Below, piece by piece: positions 17,402-25,579 of a stretch of 32,417 nt of DNA. The stretch is taken from assembly GCA_012959395.1 (NCBI GenBank), contig DUDG01000013.1, positions 1-32,417 on the forward strand, in the 5' to 3' direction. Numbering within the stretch: position 1 is the first letter of the stretch; every line of letters begins with the position of its first letter. The stretch is from Flavobacteriaceae bacterium. GTDB taxonomy: Bacteria > Bacteroidota > Bacteroidia > Flavobacteriales > Flavobacteriaceae. The position numbers were made by a program, and so were the translations under genes. Below the pieces are notes generated by a model that had not been told where the DNA came from, ran no database searches, and was given only the letters and a program-made list of their open reading frames with translations.

Positions 17402-17416
17402 AAAAACATTTATTTA

Positions 17417-18481
17417 ATGAGACAATTATTTATTTTATTAGTTATTATATTTTCTTTTTCTTGTAAATCTGAAGTCAAAAAAAAATCCAATTTAATATTT
17501 GAGGATGAAACAAACTTCAAATCATTAAGGCAAGTTACTTTTGGTGGAGACAATGCCGAAGCGTACTGGAGTTTTGATGATAAAAAATTAATATTTCAAT
17601 CCAATAATACTAATTGGGGTGTAGAGTGTGATCAGATGTTTATCATGTATTTTGATGATACTTTTGATAAATCTCAACCTAAGATGGTTAGCACAGGTAA
17701 TGGAAGAACTACATGTTCTTATTTTTTGCCTGACAATGAGCATTTTATATACGCTTCCACTCATTTAAAAGATGATAATTGTCCAGAGGTGCCACTTAGA
17801 AAAGAAGGTAAGTATGTGTGGCCAATTTATGATTCATTTGATATATTTATCTCAGACTTAGAAGGTAATATAACTGGTCAATTAACAAATGAAAAAGGAT
17901 ACGATGCTGAGGCTACTATTTCACCACATGGTGATAAAATTGTTTTTACATCAACTAGAAATGGTGATTTAGACCTATATACAATGAATATTGATGGTTC
18001 AAATGTTAAACAAATAACCTTTGACCTTGGGTATGATGGAGGAGCTTTTTTCTCTCCTGATGGGTCAAAATTAATTTTCAGATCCTCAAGACCTAAAACA
18101 GAAAAAGAAATTAAAGAATATAAAGGTCTTTTAGATCAAGGTCTAGTTCAACCAACAAATATGGAATTATATATTTGTGATTCTGATGGTAAAAACTTAA
18201 GACAATTGACTGATTTAGGTAATGCAAACTGGAGTCCTGTATTTCATCCTTCTGGTGAAAAAATACTTTTTTCATCAAATTTTGAGGCAGAAAGAGGATT
18301 TCCATTTAATCTATATATGATTGATTTAGATGGTAAAAATCTTACAAGAGTCACTCATGGTGAAACCTTTGATGCTTTTCCAGTTTTTTCAAGAGATGGT
18401 AAAAAATTAGCTTTTTCTTCAAATAGAAACAACAACGGAACCAGAGATACTAACTTATTTATTGCTGAGTGGAAAGATTAA
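17417..18481 (+). CDS. TolB-like beta-propeller lipoprotein (PD40 repeats)
   Basis: 354 residues from the ATG at 17417. An in-frame TTG at 17378 would add 13 residues ahead of the signal peptide and break it, so the ATG is preferred; it gives a good lipoprotein signal ending in FSFSC. The rest is a series of WD40-like/PD40 blades of the TolB type: ATISPHGDKIVFTSTRNGD, AFFSPDGSKLIFRSS, VFHPSGEKILFSSN and VFSRDGKKLAFSSNRN, each with D-x-D-G-x-N turns. No hydrolase domain follows, so it is not a complete S9 peptidase. Such propellers bind proteins or ligands. It could work with the divergent M28 peptidase, but only position supports that. Confidence 0.85.
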   Translation: MRQLFILLVIIFSFSCKSEVKKKSNLIFEDETNFKSLRQVTFGGDNAEAYWSFDDKKLIFQSNNTNWGVECDQMFIMYFDDTFDKSQPKMVSTGNGRTTCSYFLPDNEHFIYASTHLKDDNCPEVPLRKEGKYVWPIYDSFDIFISDLEGNITGQLTNEKGYDAEATISPHGDKIVFTSTRNGDLDLYTMNIDGSNVKQITFDLGYDGGAFFSPDGSKLIFRSSRPKTEKEIKEYKGLLDQGLVQPTNMELYICDSDGKNLRQLTDLGNANWSPVFHPSGEKILFSSNFEAERGFPFNLYMIDLDGKNLTRVTHGETFDAFPVFSRDGKKLAFSSNRNNNGTRDTNLFIAEWKD

Positions 18482-18510
18482 TAGTTTCATGTTAATTAAA
18501 TTCCTAATAA

Positions 18511-18534
18511 CAAAAAAACTATTTGAGTTTTTTA
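18511..18534. terminator. Bidirectional intrinsic terminator
   Basis: AAAAAACT (18513-18520) and AGTTTTTT (18526-18533) form a perfect 8-bp stem around a 5-base loop, with A-run and T-run arms. It lies between the stop of the plus-strand TolB-like gene and the stop of the minus-strand YceI gene, and fits both. Confidence 0.6.
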
Positions 18535-18541
18535 AATCTAT

Positions 18542-19084
18542 TTATATCTTTTCAAAAATAAGTTTGTAAGATATTTTTGCAAAATCATCAATCTTTTTAA
18601 GCATTAAGGATGGAAGTTTAATATCAAAATCAGTTAAAACAATAGAAAAATTACCTTCAATATTTATTGTTTTTCCCTCTTCAAAATATGAAGCATCTAA
18701 TCTCTTGTTAACTTTTATTCCATGAAATTCTAATTCTCCATCAAAACTTATCGTATTATCTGAAATTATAATTTGGTCTGAATAAAACCTTACTTGTGGA
18801 TGTTTAAAAGCATCTAAAACTCTCAAAGCATTAGAGTCTCTGTTGCTAATTCCGCTATCAAAATCAATAATATTTGCTACTAAAGCAATTTTTCCTTCTT
18901 CATTATTTATAAAAATCACCCCTTTAATCTTATTGTTTTTTCCAGTCCATTCATGAAGAAAATGTTTGGATTCATATTCAATAAAAGATTTTTCAGTATT
19001 TAACATCAACTTTATAACATCTTGAGAAAAACTGTTAATCAAAGGAACAATTAACATTAGAAAAAATAGAATATGTTTTTTCAT
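18542..19084 (-). CDS. YceI-family lipocalin-like periplasmic protein
   Basis: 180 residues with a signal peptide ending near Ser-Phe-Ser-Gln (18-21). The body matches YceI: an opening strand with SFIEYESKHFLHEWTGK, the ALVANIIDFDSGISNRDSN block, VLDAFKHPQVRFYS, a GELEFHGI strand and a final IVLTDFDIKLPSLM region. YceI proteins form a beta-barrel that binds polyisoprenoid chains; structures of this family show bound isoprenoid quinone-like ligands. It is the last gene of the oxidation operon, one base behind the b561-like gene. In enterobacteria YceI is also encoded next to a cytochrome b561, which supports a functional pairing here. Confidence 0.87.
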   Translation of the reverse strand: MKKHILFFLMLIVPLINSFSQDVIKLMLNTEKSFIEYESKHFLHEWTGKNNKIKGVIFINNEEGKIALVANIIDFDSGISNRDSNALRVLDAFKHPQVRFYSDQIIISDNTISFDGELEFHGIKVNKRLDASYFEEGKTINIEGNFSIVLTDFDIKLPSLMLKKIDDFAKISYKLIFEKI

Positions 19085-19085
19085 T

Positions 19086-19685
19086 TTAAAATTTTATAAC
19101 TAATACTGCTGTGGCATAACTTGCAAAAGCAGTATAAGCTGCAGCTTTGTGATTGTCCTTATTTTTATCTTTATAATAGTTCGTAGCAACCATTGAAGAA
19201 AAATGGATTGTTGCTAATATTTTATGAGCTTTAATAGAATTAAAACCTTTTACTTTTTTATTAATTAAAGGTGGAGGTGCAAATAATGAAAGTCCTGCTC
19301 CAGTAAAATATCCTACATTAACAATATTACCCATTGTTTTATGGGTATTGTACAAATCATCTTGACCATTGTATAATTTTCCTCCAATAATACCTTGAGC
19401 AACCATGGAAGCTAAAGTCACATACCCTAGAACCTGGTGAGCAGTAAGCATTGTTTTTCTAATCTTAAGTTCTTTTTCTCTATTTTCAATATTTAGAGGA
19501 GAAATACCAGTTTTTCGAAACAAACCATTTTTACCCCAAAGTAAACTTTGAGTAAAAACCATTCTCTCAGGAAGTAATTCTATTTGATTTTGTTCTTCAG
19601 AAATAAGACTAAAAAGATCTTCTTTTTCTTGAGAATAATTTATTGCAATTGAAAAGAGAATAAAAATGAATAAAAATCTTTTCAT
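19086..19685 (-). CDS. Four-helix membrane protein with b561-like histidine pattern
   Basis: 199 residues. A signal peptide (1-19) precedes a soluble stretch, and then four hydrophobic helices at about 82-102, 115-136, 151-171 and 179-198. Each helix begins with or near a His: His83 (TAHQVLGY), His115 (THKTMGN), His154 and His161 (AHKILATIHF), His179 (NHKAAAY). Regular small residues follow each one. This is the pattern expected for a di-haem cytochrome b561-type bundle, though I do not recognise an exact named family. The neighbouring YceI and GMC/subunit-3 genes fit an electron-transfer role. No CxxCH haem c motif is present. Haem binding is inferred, not shown. Confidence 0.6.
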   Translation of the reverse strand: MKRFLFIFILFSIAINYSQEKEDLFSLISEEQNQIELLPERMVFTQSLLWGKNGLFRKTGISPLNIENREKELKIRKTMLTAHQVLGYVTLASMVAQGIIGGKLYNGQDDLYNTHKTMGNIVNVGYFTGAGLSLFAPPPLINKKVKGFNSIKAHKILATIHFSSMVATNYYKDKNKDNHKAAAYTAFASYATAVLVIKF

Positions 19686-19695
19686 ATGAATTAAA

Positions 19696-20337
19696 TCAAA
19701 TTGACCAAGCTCTTCCTCCAGTAGCTTCTTCTAAATCAACACAACCTTTTTGTTCACCTGGAATAGGTCTATAGATCAAAACGTTTTTTCCTATATACTC
19801 AGATCCCTTAAAAGCAGTGATTGTGAGTTGACGAATTGTATTAATAAAATTAAAAGATAAAGCTTCAATTATAAGATTATTATTTTCTGAATCAGAATCT
19901 CTTTTGAATTTATTATAAACCTCTCTCCATTTGTTATGAGAATCAATTTTAGTTTTAAAAAAATACACTAAACTTGATTCCAAATCATTTCTCTCAATGT
20001 TTTTTAAATTAATTTTTCCTGATTTTACTAAACAATCTTCTAAGAAAGAATCTAGAGATTTTTTTAATAAAACTTGTTCATTTTTATTTGAAACATTATA
20101 AATATAAAGATCAATAAATTTAATTAGGTTTAAATCTTTTGAACCAGGAATATCTTCATCTGATGGAATTATTATATCTGTTATTTCAGATACAATATTT
20201 ACTTGGTTTGAATTAAAAAAAATAGGATTCCAACCTAAATCATTTTTACAACTTTGAAGTAAACTTAATACTGCAGGTGACAGGGTTATGGTACCTAAAC
20301 TTAATCCTAAATTTTTAAGTGCTTTTCTTCTATTCAT
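19696..20337 (-). CDS. Gluconate 2-dehydrogenase subunit 3-like protein (Tat-type leader)
   Basis: 213 residues. The N-terminus MNRRKALKNLG is a twin-Arg-type leader, followed by a hydrophobic stretch to Cys30. The mature part holds the family opening IVSEITDIIIPSDEDIPGSKD and a C-terminal GCVDLEEATGGRAW. Proteins of this family are small partners of periplasmic GMC oxidoreductases (gluconate, sorbose or glucoside 3-dehydrogenases) and carry the FAD subunit through the Tat pore, because the large subunit has no signal of its own. It is one base from the GMC gene, and the GMC protein here indeed lacks a signal peptide. The pairing is firm; the substrate is not. Confidence 0.85.
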   Translation of the reverse strand: MNRRKALKNLGLSLGTITLSPAVLSLLQSCKNDLGWNPIFFNSNQVNIVSEITDIIIPSDEDIPGSKDLNLIKFIDLYIYNVSNKNEQVLLKKSLDSFLEDCLVKSGKINLKNIERNDLESSLVYFFKTKIDSHNKWREVYNKFKRDSDSENNNLIIEALSFNFINTIRQLTITAFKGSEYIGKNVLIYRPIPGEQKGCVDLEEATGGRAWSI

Positions 20338-20338
20338 C

Positions 20339-22036
20339 TTAAATGTTTTTTTTCTTTAATTCACTTACTGCATGTTTAACCGCTCTAGCAGTTAAAGCCA
20401 TATATGTTAGTGATGGATTAACATTCCCTGAAGATGTCATCGCTGAACCATCCGTTACAAATACATTTTTTACAGAATGAATTTGATTGAATTTGTTTAA
20501 AACTGATGTCTTAGGATCTCGTCCCATTCGCGCTGTTCCCATTTCATGAATTCCTAAACCTAATGTATATTTTTTATCATATCCACTAACATTTTTAAAA
20601 CCAGCTCCTTCTAACATTTCAATTGCTTGTTTTTTCATATCCTTTCGCATGCTTAGCTCATTTTCTCTAATATGAGCATCAAATGTTGTAGTAGGAAGCC
20701 CCCATTTATCTTTTTTATCATAATTTAAATACATTTTATTATCATGATGAGGAAGTGTTTCTCCAAATCCATTTATACCCATAGTCCAATCTCCAGGGGC
20801 TAAAATTACTTGTTTTAAATCTTTACCATAAGAAGCTTCAGCAACAGATTCCATCCAATCTCTACTTGCCCCACCCTGATAACCGTAACCTCTTAAAAAG
20901 TCTTTTTGATTAGTATCTCCACCTATATTTCTAAATTTTGGAATATATACTCCAGAAGGTCTTCTTCCAGTGTAATATTTATCTTCAAATCCATCATGTT
21001 TTCCTCTAGCACCAACCTGAAAATGATGATCCATTAAGTTATGACCTAATTCACCAGAATCATTTCCTAATCCATTTGAAAATCTATTAGATTTTGATTG
21101 TAATAATATAGATGTTGATCCGACTGTTGAAGCACAAACAAAAACAACTTTTGCTTTGTATTCATATGTTAATTTAGTTTCTGCATCAATTATTTTTACA
21201 CCACTTGCTCTTTTTTTATTCTCATCATACATTATTTCATAAACAACAGAGTTCGGTCTCAAAGTCATATTTCCAGTTGCTTCTGCAGCTGGAAGAGTTG
21301 AAGAATTACTACTGAAATAGGCTCCGAATGGACAACCTCTTCTACATCGATTTCTATATTGGCATGTCATCCTTCCAAGTCCAGGTTTAGTTCCTTCAGT
21401 AATATGAGCTGATCTTCCAATAGTAAGTATTCTATCAGAGTATTTTTTTGAAAGTGAGTTTTTAAACACATCCTCCACACAATTCATCTCCATAGGCTTT
21501 AATAATTTTCCATCAGGATATTGATCTAAACCTAAATTTTCTCCAGTAACTCCAATATAATCTTCTACATAATCATACCAAGGAGCTAAATCCTTATATC
21601 TAATAGGCCAATCTACAGCCACACCCTCTTTAGCATTTCCTTCAAAGTCAAATTTAGTTAAGCGATGACTTTGTCTTCCCCAAGTTAAAGATCTTCCACC
21701 AACATGATATCCTCTAATCCAATCAAAAGGCTTGTCTTCATTGTAAGGATGCTTTATGTCATCAACAAACAAATGTTTTGTAGCTTCTGAATTAACATAG
21801 CCGGTTCTACTTTGTTTAGGTTGTCTTTCTTTAATGGTATTAGTTATTTTATCTCCAGAAGGAAAATCCCAATTATCCATATTGGCAGTAGTGTAATCAT
21901 CTACGTGTTTTAACATTCTTCCTCTTTCCAAAACAAGTGTTTTTAAACCATTCTCACAAAGTTCTTTAGCAGCCCAACCCCCACTGATTCCAGTACCTAT
22001 AACAATCGCATCAAATTCATTTTCCATATTTAACAT
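20339..22036 (-). CDS. GMC-family FAD oxidoreductase, large subunit
   Basis: 565 residues. The FAD dinucleotide motif is VIGTGISGGWAAKEL (12-26). A second ATG (Met4, 22025-22027) starts directly with the typical MENEFDAIVIG form and may be the true start. Middle blocks include GYHVGGRSLTWGRQSHR and the Cys cluster CQYRNRCRRGCPFGAY, seen in gluconate/glucoside dehydrogenase-type members; it could bind an iron-sulfur cluster. The C-terminal GMC segment has LGIHEMGTARMG and VTDGSAMTSSGNVNPSLTYM, with the expected active-site His and Asn. It oxidises an alcohol or sugar hydroxyl in the periplasm and relies on subunit 3 for export. Glucoside 3-dehydrogenase is the closest functional guess. Confidence 0.9.
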   Translation of the reverse strand: MLNMENEFDAIVIGTGISGGWAAKELCENGLKTLVLERGRMLKHVDDYTTANMDNWDFPSGDKITNTIKERQPKQSRTGYVNSEATKHLFVDDIKHPYNEDKPFDWIRGYHVGGRSLTWGRQSHRLTKFDFEGNAKEGVAVDWPIRYKDLAPWYDYVEDYIGVTGENLGLDQYPDGKLLKPMEMNCVEDVFKNSLSKKYSDRILTIGRSAHITEGTKPGLGRMTCQYRNRCRRGCPFGAYFSSNSSTLPAAEATGNMTLRPNSVVYEIMYDENKKRASGVKIIDAETKLTYEYKAKVVFVCASTVGSTSILLQSKSNRFSNGLGNDSGELGHNLMDHHFQVGARGKHDGFEDKYYTGRRPSGVYIPKFRNIGGDTNQKDFLRGYGYQGGASRDWMESVAEASYGKDLKQVILAPGDWTMGINGFGETLPHHDNKMYLNYDKKDKWGLPTTTFDAHIRENELSMRKDMKKQAIEMLEGAGFKNVSGYDKKYTLGLGIHEMGTARMGRDPKTSVLNKFNQIHSVKNVFVTDGSAMTSSGNVNPSLTYMALTARAVKHAVSELKKKNI

Positions 22037-22085
22037 TTGAAGTAAATTTATTGATTAATTTTAAAAAAAAAATAAGCTATATAGC

Positions 22086-23444
22086 TCAAAATTTTGAACC
22101 ATATGACCATCCTTCCCTAGCTGGCTCTTTAATAAAAGCATCTACATCTGGTCTATTAGTAATTTTCATTTTGTTTGAATTATAATCAAAATTTGTATTA
22201 AATCTTTGAGCTAAGCACCCAAGTAATGCCATTTCAGTTAGACTTGCGCTATAATCAAAATTTGATAATGGCAAAGTGTCATTTTTTATAGCATGAACCC
22301 ATTCATCCACGGGGCCTTCTTCCTTAACTCTAGGCATTGTTTTTTCTGGAGCATTTTTCAAAAATTCATTCCAATCAGAATTTGACATTAATAATCTAGG
22401 ATTATTTGGTCTTCCTCCAGTAATTAGTGTATTTTTTTCACCTACCATTATCATTCCTTGTCTATTATATTCTTTCATCTTATCAATTCCTAAATCTTTT
22501 AAAATAGAAGGCTTAATTCCACCTTCATGCCATTTTAAAGTAACAGGGGGTCTCTTTTTTCTTTTTTCAAAATTATAAGTTACAACAGACTGATCAGAAA
22601 CAAAGTTATTCTTAGTCATTGGGTTTGGGATTCTAACTTTAACACTTTTAGGCATTCCTAAATCTAGTGCCCAAAAAGGACCATCTAATGTATGGCAAGC
22701 CCAATCCCCTAGTTGTCCATTTCCAAAATCATAAAATCCTCTCCATGATTTTGGTGCATAAGCTGTATTGAAATTTCTATATTTTGCAGGTCCAAGCCAT
22801 AAATCCCAGTCTAAGTAATTTGGAATTGGATCTTTTGGCGGAGGAAAACTTTTAGGTTTTGTCCAATAATGGCCTGGCTCAAAATTAAACTCTCCAATCC
22901 AAGCATGCACTTCTTTAACCTCCCCTAATACTCCTGCATCATACCACTCTTTAATAGATCTTATACCATCTGTAGTGTGACCTTGATTACCCATTTGAGA
23001 AACAATACCATAGTATTTAGCAGCTTTTTTTATTGTTCTTAATTCCCATATATTGTGAGCAAGAGGTTTTTCTACATAAACATGTTTACCTAACTCCATA
23101 GCAGCCATAGTCGCTGCAAAATGCGTATGATCTGGGGTGCTTATTATAACAGCATCTATTTCCTTATGCATTTGATCAAACATCACTCTAAAATCCTTGA
23201 ACTTTCTTACTTTTGGAAACATTTTATAGCCATCGGCAGCTCTTTTATCATCTACATCACACATTGCTACAATATTTTCATTTGGAACTTTACTCCAATT
23301 TGCTCTTCCCCTACCACCAACTCCAATTACTGCAATATTCAGTCTGTTATTTGCAGAAAATCCATATAAACTTGGTAAAATCAATAAACCAGAGGATAAT
23401 GCAGATGTAGATTTAAGAAACGATCTTCTAGATGTTTTATTCAT
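22086..23444 (-). CDS. Gfo/Idh/MocA oxidoreductase with Tat signal
   Basis: 452 residues. The N-terminus TSRRSFLKS (4-12) is a clear twin-Arg export signal, so the folded NAD-bound enzyme acts in the periplasm. The Rossmann motif is AVIGVGGRG (38-46), and the family EKP motif (VEKPLAHN) is at 124-131. Later blocks are GQLGDWACHTLDGPFWALDLG and the tail with DYSASLTEMALLGCLA. Members of this exported group act on glycosides; some oxidise the sugar 3-OH to a 3-keto group or reverse that step with tightly held NAD. It is 3 bases behind the CocE-like gene and 49 before the GMC gene. The exact reaction is inferred. Confidence 0.88.
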   Translation of the reverse strand: MNKTSRRSFLKSTSALSSGLLILPSLYGFSANNRLNIAVIGVGGRGRANWSKVPNENIVAMCDVDDKRAADGYKMFPKVRKFKDFRVMFDQMHKEIDAVIISTPDHTHFAATMAAMELGKHVYVEKPLAHNIWELRTIKKAAKYYGIVSQMGNQGHTTDGIRSIKEWYDAGVLGEVKEVHAWIGEFNFEPGHYWTKPKSFPPPKDPIPNYLDWDLWLGPAKYRNFNTAYAPKSWRGFYDFGNGQLGDWACHTLDGPFWALDLGMPKSVKVRIPNPMTKNNFVSDQSVVTYNFEKRKKRPPVTLKWHEGGIKPSILKDLGIDKMKEYNRQGMIMVGEKNTLITGGRPNNPRLLMSNSDWNEFLKNAPEKTMPRVKEEGPVDEWVHAIKNDTLPLSNFDYSASLTEMALLGCLAQRFNTNFDYNSNKMKITNRPDVDAFIKEPAREGWSYGSKF

Positions 23445-23447
23445 AAT

Positions 23448-25331
23448 TTAATTTATGACTATTGGTAAAGTAATTGAAGAGGGGTGTTTTTTTGAATAAT
23501 GAATTTTATTATTAGCTATCACAGATTTAGTTTCATCATAATTATTTCCACCAGTGTTTAAATTTCTTGCAAACCTTGGAAAATTACTACTTGAAATTTC
23601 AATTCTAATTTGATGTCCCTTTTTAAAATAATTACTAGTAGACATAGGAGTCATGTTGACCTTATAAACTTTACCTTTTTCCATGAAAACTTCTTTATCA
23701 TATCCTTCTCGATATCTAACCCTTTGGATTGTTTCGTCAATATTGAAAGCTCGGCCATCAGGATGAACATCAATTAATTTAACAGTAATGTCTGTATCCT
23801 TAACATCTGAGGATAAATAAATTGTTGAGTTAATAAAACCTGTAACTTCAAAACCTTTTTTCAGAGGATCAGTTGAATACACTAGGACATCTTTTCTCAA
23901 TTCAATTTCTTGTTGATCAAAAGATCCTCCCTTTAATGCATTTCCCATACAACAAACTCCTCCTCCAACTGACTGAACCGGATTCATAGGGTCATATAAA
24001 AATGAATCTGTATTATTTTTTACCTTTCTTTTTAGAGTGGTTAATTTTCCATCTCCATTTAAAGTATTAGCACTTCCATTACTAGTGAGATAAAAATTTG
24101 TCATTTCAATATTTTCTGGAGGCCATTGCTCAGAATTTTGCCATTTATTAGAACCCATTGTGTAGTATTGAACTCTTGAAGTTTTTTCTTTAAAATCATT
24201 ATCAATATTCTTTAACATTAGATCAAACCATGAATAAATCTGTTCATCATAATTAAGCCTGGCATCCCCAACACTTCTCTCACCAACTATAGTATTCTCT
24301 GAAGCTCTTGTATAACCACAATGTAGGGTTGGAGCAATTACTAAGTATTGGTTATCCCTAACACCTAAATCTTTTGCATTAATCCTAACATGATTAAATA
24401 AAGCAATATTTGGACTAGTAGCTATATCGTACCAAGAAACAAACCAAAAACTAGGAACTCCAAATTCCATATCATCGTGATAGAGTCCTCCTGTATACCA
24501 ATCTGGATCATTAGGTTTTCTTCTTATCATTTTATCATAAATTTCTTTCTTTCCATTAACATTTTTAAGTAAATCTTGTATTGGTAAATGATTAAATGCC
24601 TCTGACCAATCCACTTTAGGATTTTCTGGTGCTAAATCATAAAATCTAGAAATTCTTATTAGGTCTTCCTGGGTTGCTCCGCTAGGAATTCTTGGTTTAA
24701 ATTTATCATGTTCTACTCCATAAAGCCATGATGGAAATAAAAGTTGTTCTACTCCTCCTCTATACCAATTACCTTGTTCAAAATACTCTCCTACTCTACC
24801 TACTCCCGCTCCAAAACCTTGAGGAACCATAGCAGCATGTGACGGATGATCTAAAGCAGCAACAGCCATTTGCCACTCAGCTGTTGAAGAACATCCTATT
24901 GTTCCAATTCTTCCATTAGACCATTGTTGAGTACTAATCCAACTAAAAGCATCATAACCATCTGTCAATGGAACTCCCAATATATCCCATTCACCCTCTG
25001 AAAAATATCTTCCCCTTTCATTTTGAACAACATAGGCGTAACCTCTTTTTACAGCTTCATATGCTCTTTTATATATTCCATTTTTCTCTTTGCCATCGCC
25101 CCATGAATTAAAGTTATATGGAGTTCTTGAGAATATTATAGGTACTTTTTTATCAGTTTTTGGCCTATAAATATCAGTTGCCAAGCGAATACCATCTCTC
25201 ATTGGAACCATTACTTTTTGATTTATGACTGCAATTTTATTTAATTGCTCTACTATATCTTGTTGAGAATTAACTGAAAATGAAATAAAAAGTATAAAAA
25301 TTAAAGCGGGAATATTATAAAGATTCTTCAT
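23448..25331 (-). CDS. CocE/NonD (S15) family alpha/beta-hydrolase, secreted
   Basis: 627 residues with a signal peptide (to about Ser22). The alpha/beta-hydrolase core carries the CocE opening [18 protein letters not shown] (40-57), an oxyanion region SRTPYNF, and [12 protein letters not shown]; the nucleophile elbow is GCSST (146-150) with Ser148. The usual Gly in the last elbow position is replaced. The C-terminal ~200 residues form the X-Pro dipeptidyl-peptidase-type jelly-roll ([23 protein letters not shown] and [18 protein letters not shown]). It hydrolyses an ester or amide: relatives cleave acyl esters, beta-lactam side chains or peptides. As first gene of the oxidation operon it may de-esterify the compound that the GMC or Gfo enzymes oxidise. 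Confidence 0.9.
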   Translation of the reverse strand: MKNLYNIPALIFILFISFSVNSQQDIVEQLNKIAVINQKVMVPMRDGIRLATDIYRPKTDKKVPIIFSRTPYNFNSWGDGKEKNGIYKRAYEAVKRGYAYVVQNERGRYFSEGEWDILGVPLTDGYDAFSWISTQQWSNGRIGTIGCSSTAEWQMAVAALDHPSHAAMVPQGFGAGVGRVGEYFEQGNWYRGGVEQLLFPSWLYGVEHDKFKPRIPSGATQEDLIRISRFYDLAPENPKVDWSEAFNHLPIQDLLKNVNGKKEIYDKMIRRKPNDPDWYTGGLYHDDMEFGVPSFWFVSWYDIATSPNIALFNHVRINAKDLGVRDNQYLVIAPTLHCGYTRASENTIVGERSVGDARLNYDEQIYSWFDLMLKNIDNDFKEKTSRVQYYTMGSNKWQNSEQWPPENIEMTNFYLTSNGSANTLNGDGKLTTLKRKVKNNTDSFLYDPMNPVQSVGGGVCCMGNALKGGSFDQQEIELRKDVLVYSTDPLKKGFEVTGFINSTIYLSSDVKDTDITVKLIDVHPDGRAFNIDETIQRVRYREGYDKEVFMEKGKVYKVNMTPMSTSNYFKKGHQIRIEISSSNFPRFARNLNTGGNNYDETKSVIANNKIHYSKKHPSSITLPIVIN

Positions 25332-25579
25332 ATCTTAAATATAATGAATTGCAATTATTAAATAACAAAAATGATGTTATTCTATATGTATTAGATTGAA
25401 TTTTTTTATCTTTTTCCTTTTTATTTTACGAAATTCTTTCATTTACGCGTACGAAAACGTGAGTATAATTTATTTAAGAAATGTATATTAATTAGTGTAT
25501 TTGTTTGATTTTTTAAATTTATTTTTTATTAACAAGATGCATTTATATTGATATGTGTTATCTATTCTTAGGCTTATTA

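Noticed and set aside
17378-17416. TTG-started N-terminal extension of the TolB-like protein.
   Set aside because: It would place 13 extra residues before a clean lipoprotein signal peptide and overlap the palindromic promoter.
16085-25345. The identical 12-mer CTTAAATATAAT just upstream of both the DUF4838 start (16085-16096) and the CocE-like start (25334-25345).
   Set aside because: Read on the minus strand it resembles a -7 element but sits only 3-5 bases before the ATG, too close for a promoter. In such AT-rich DNA a shared 12-mer may be chance.
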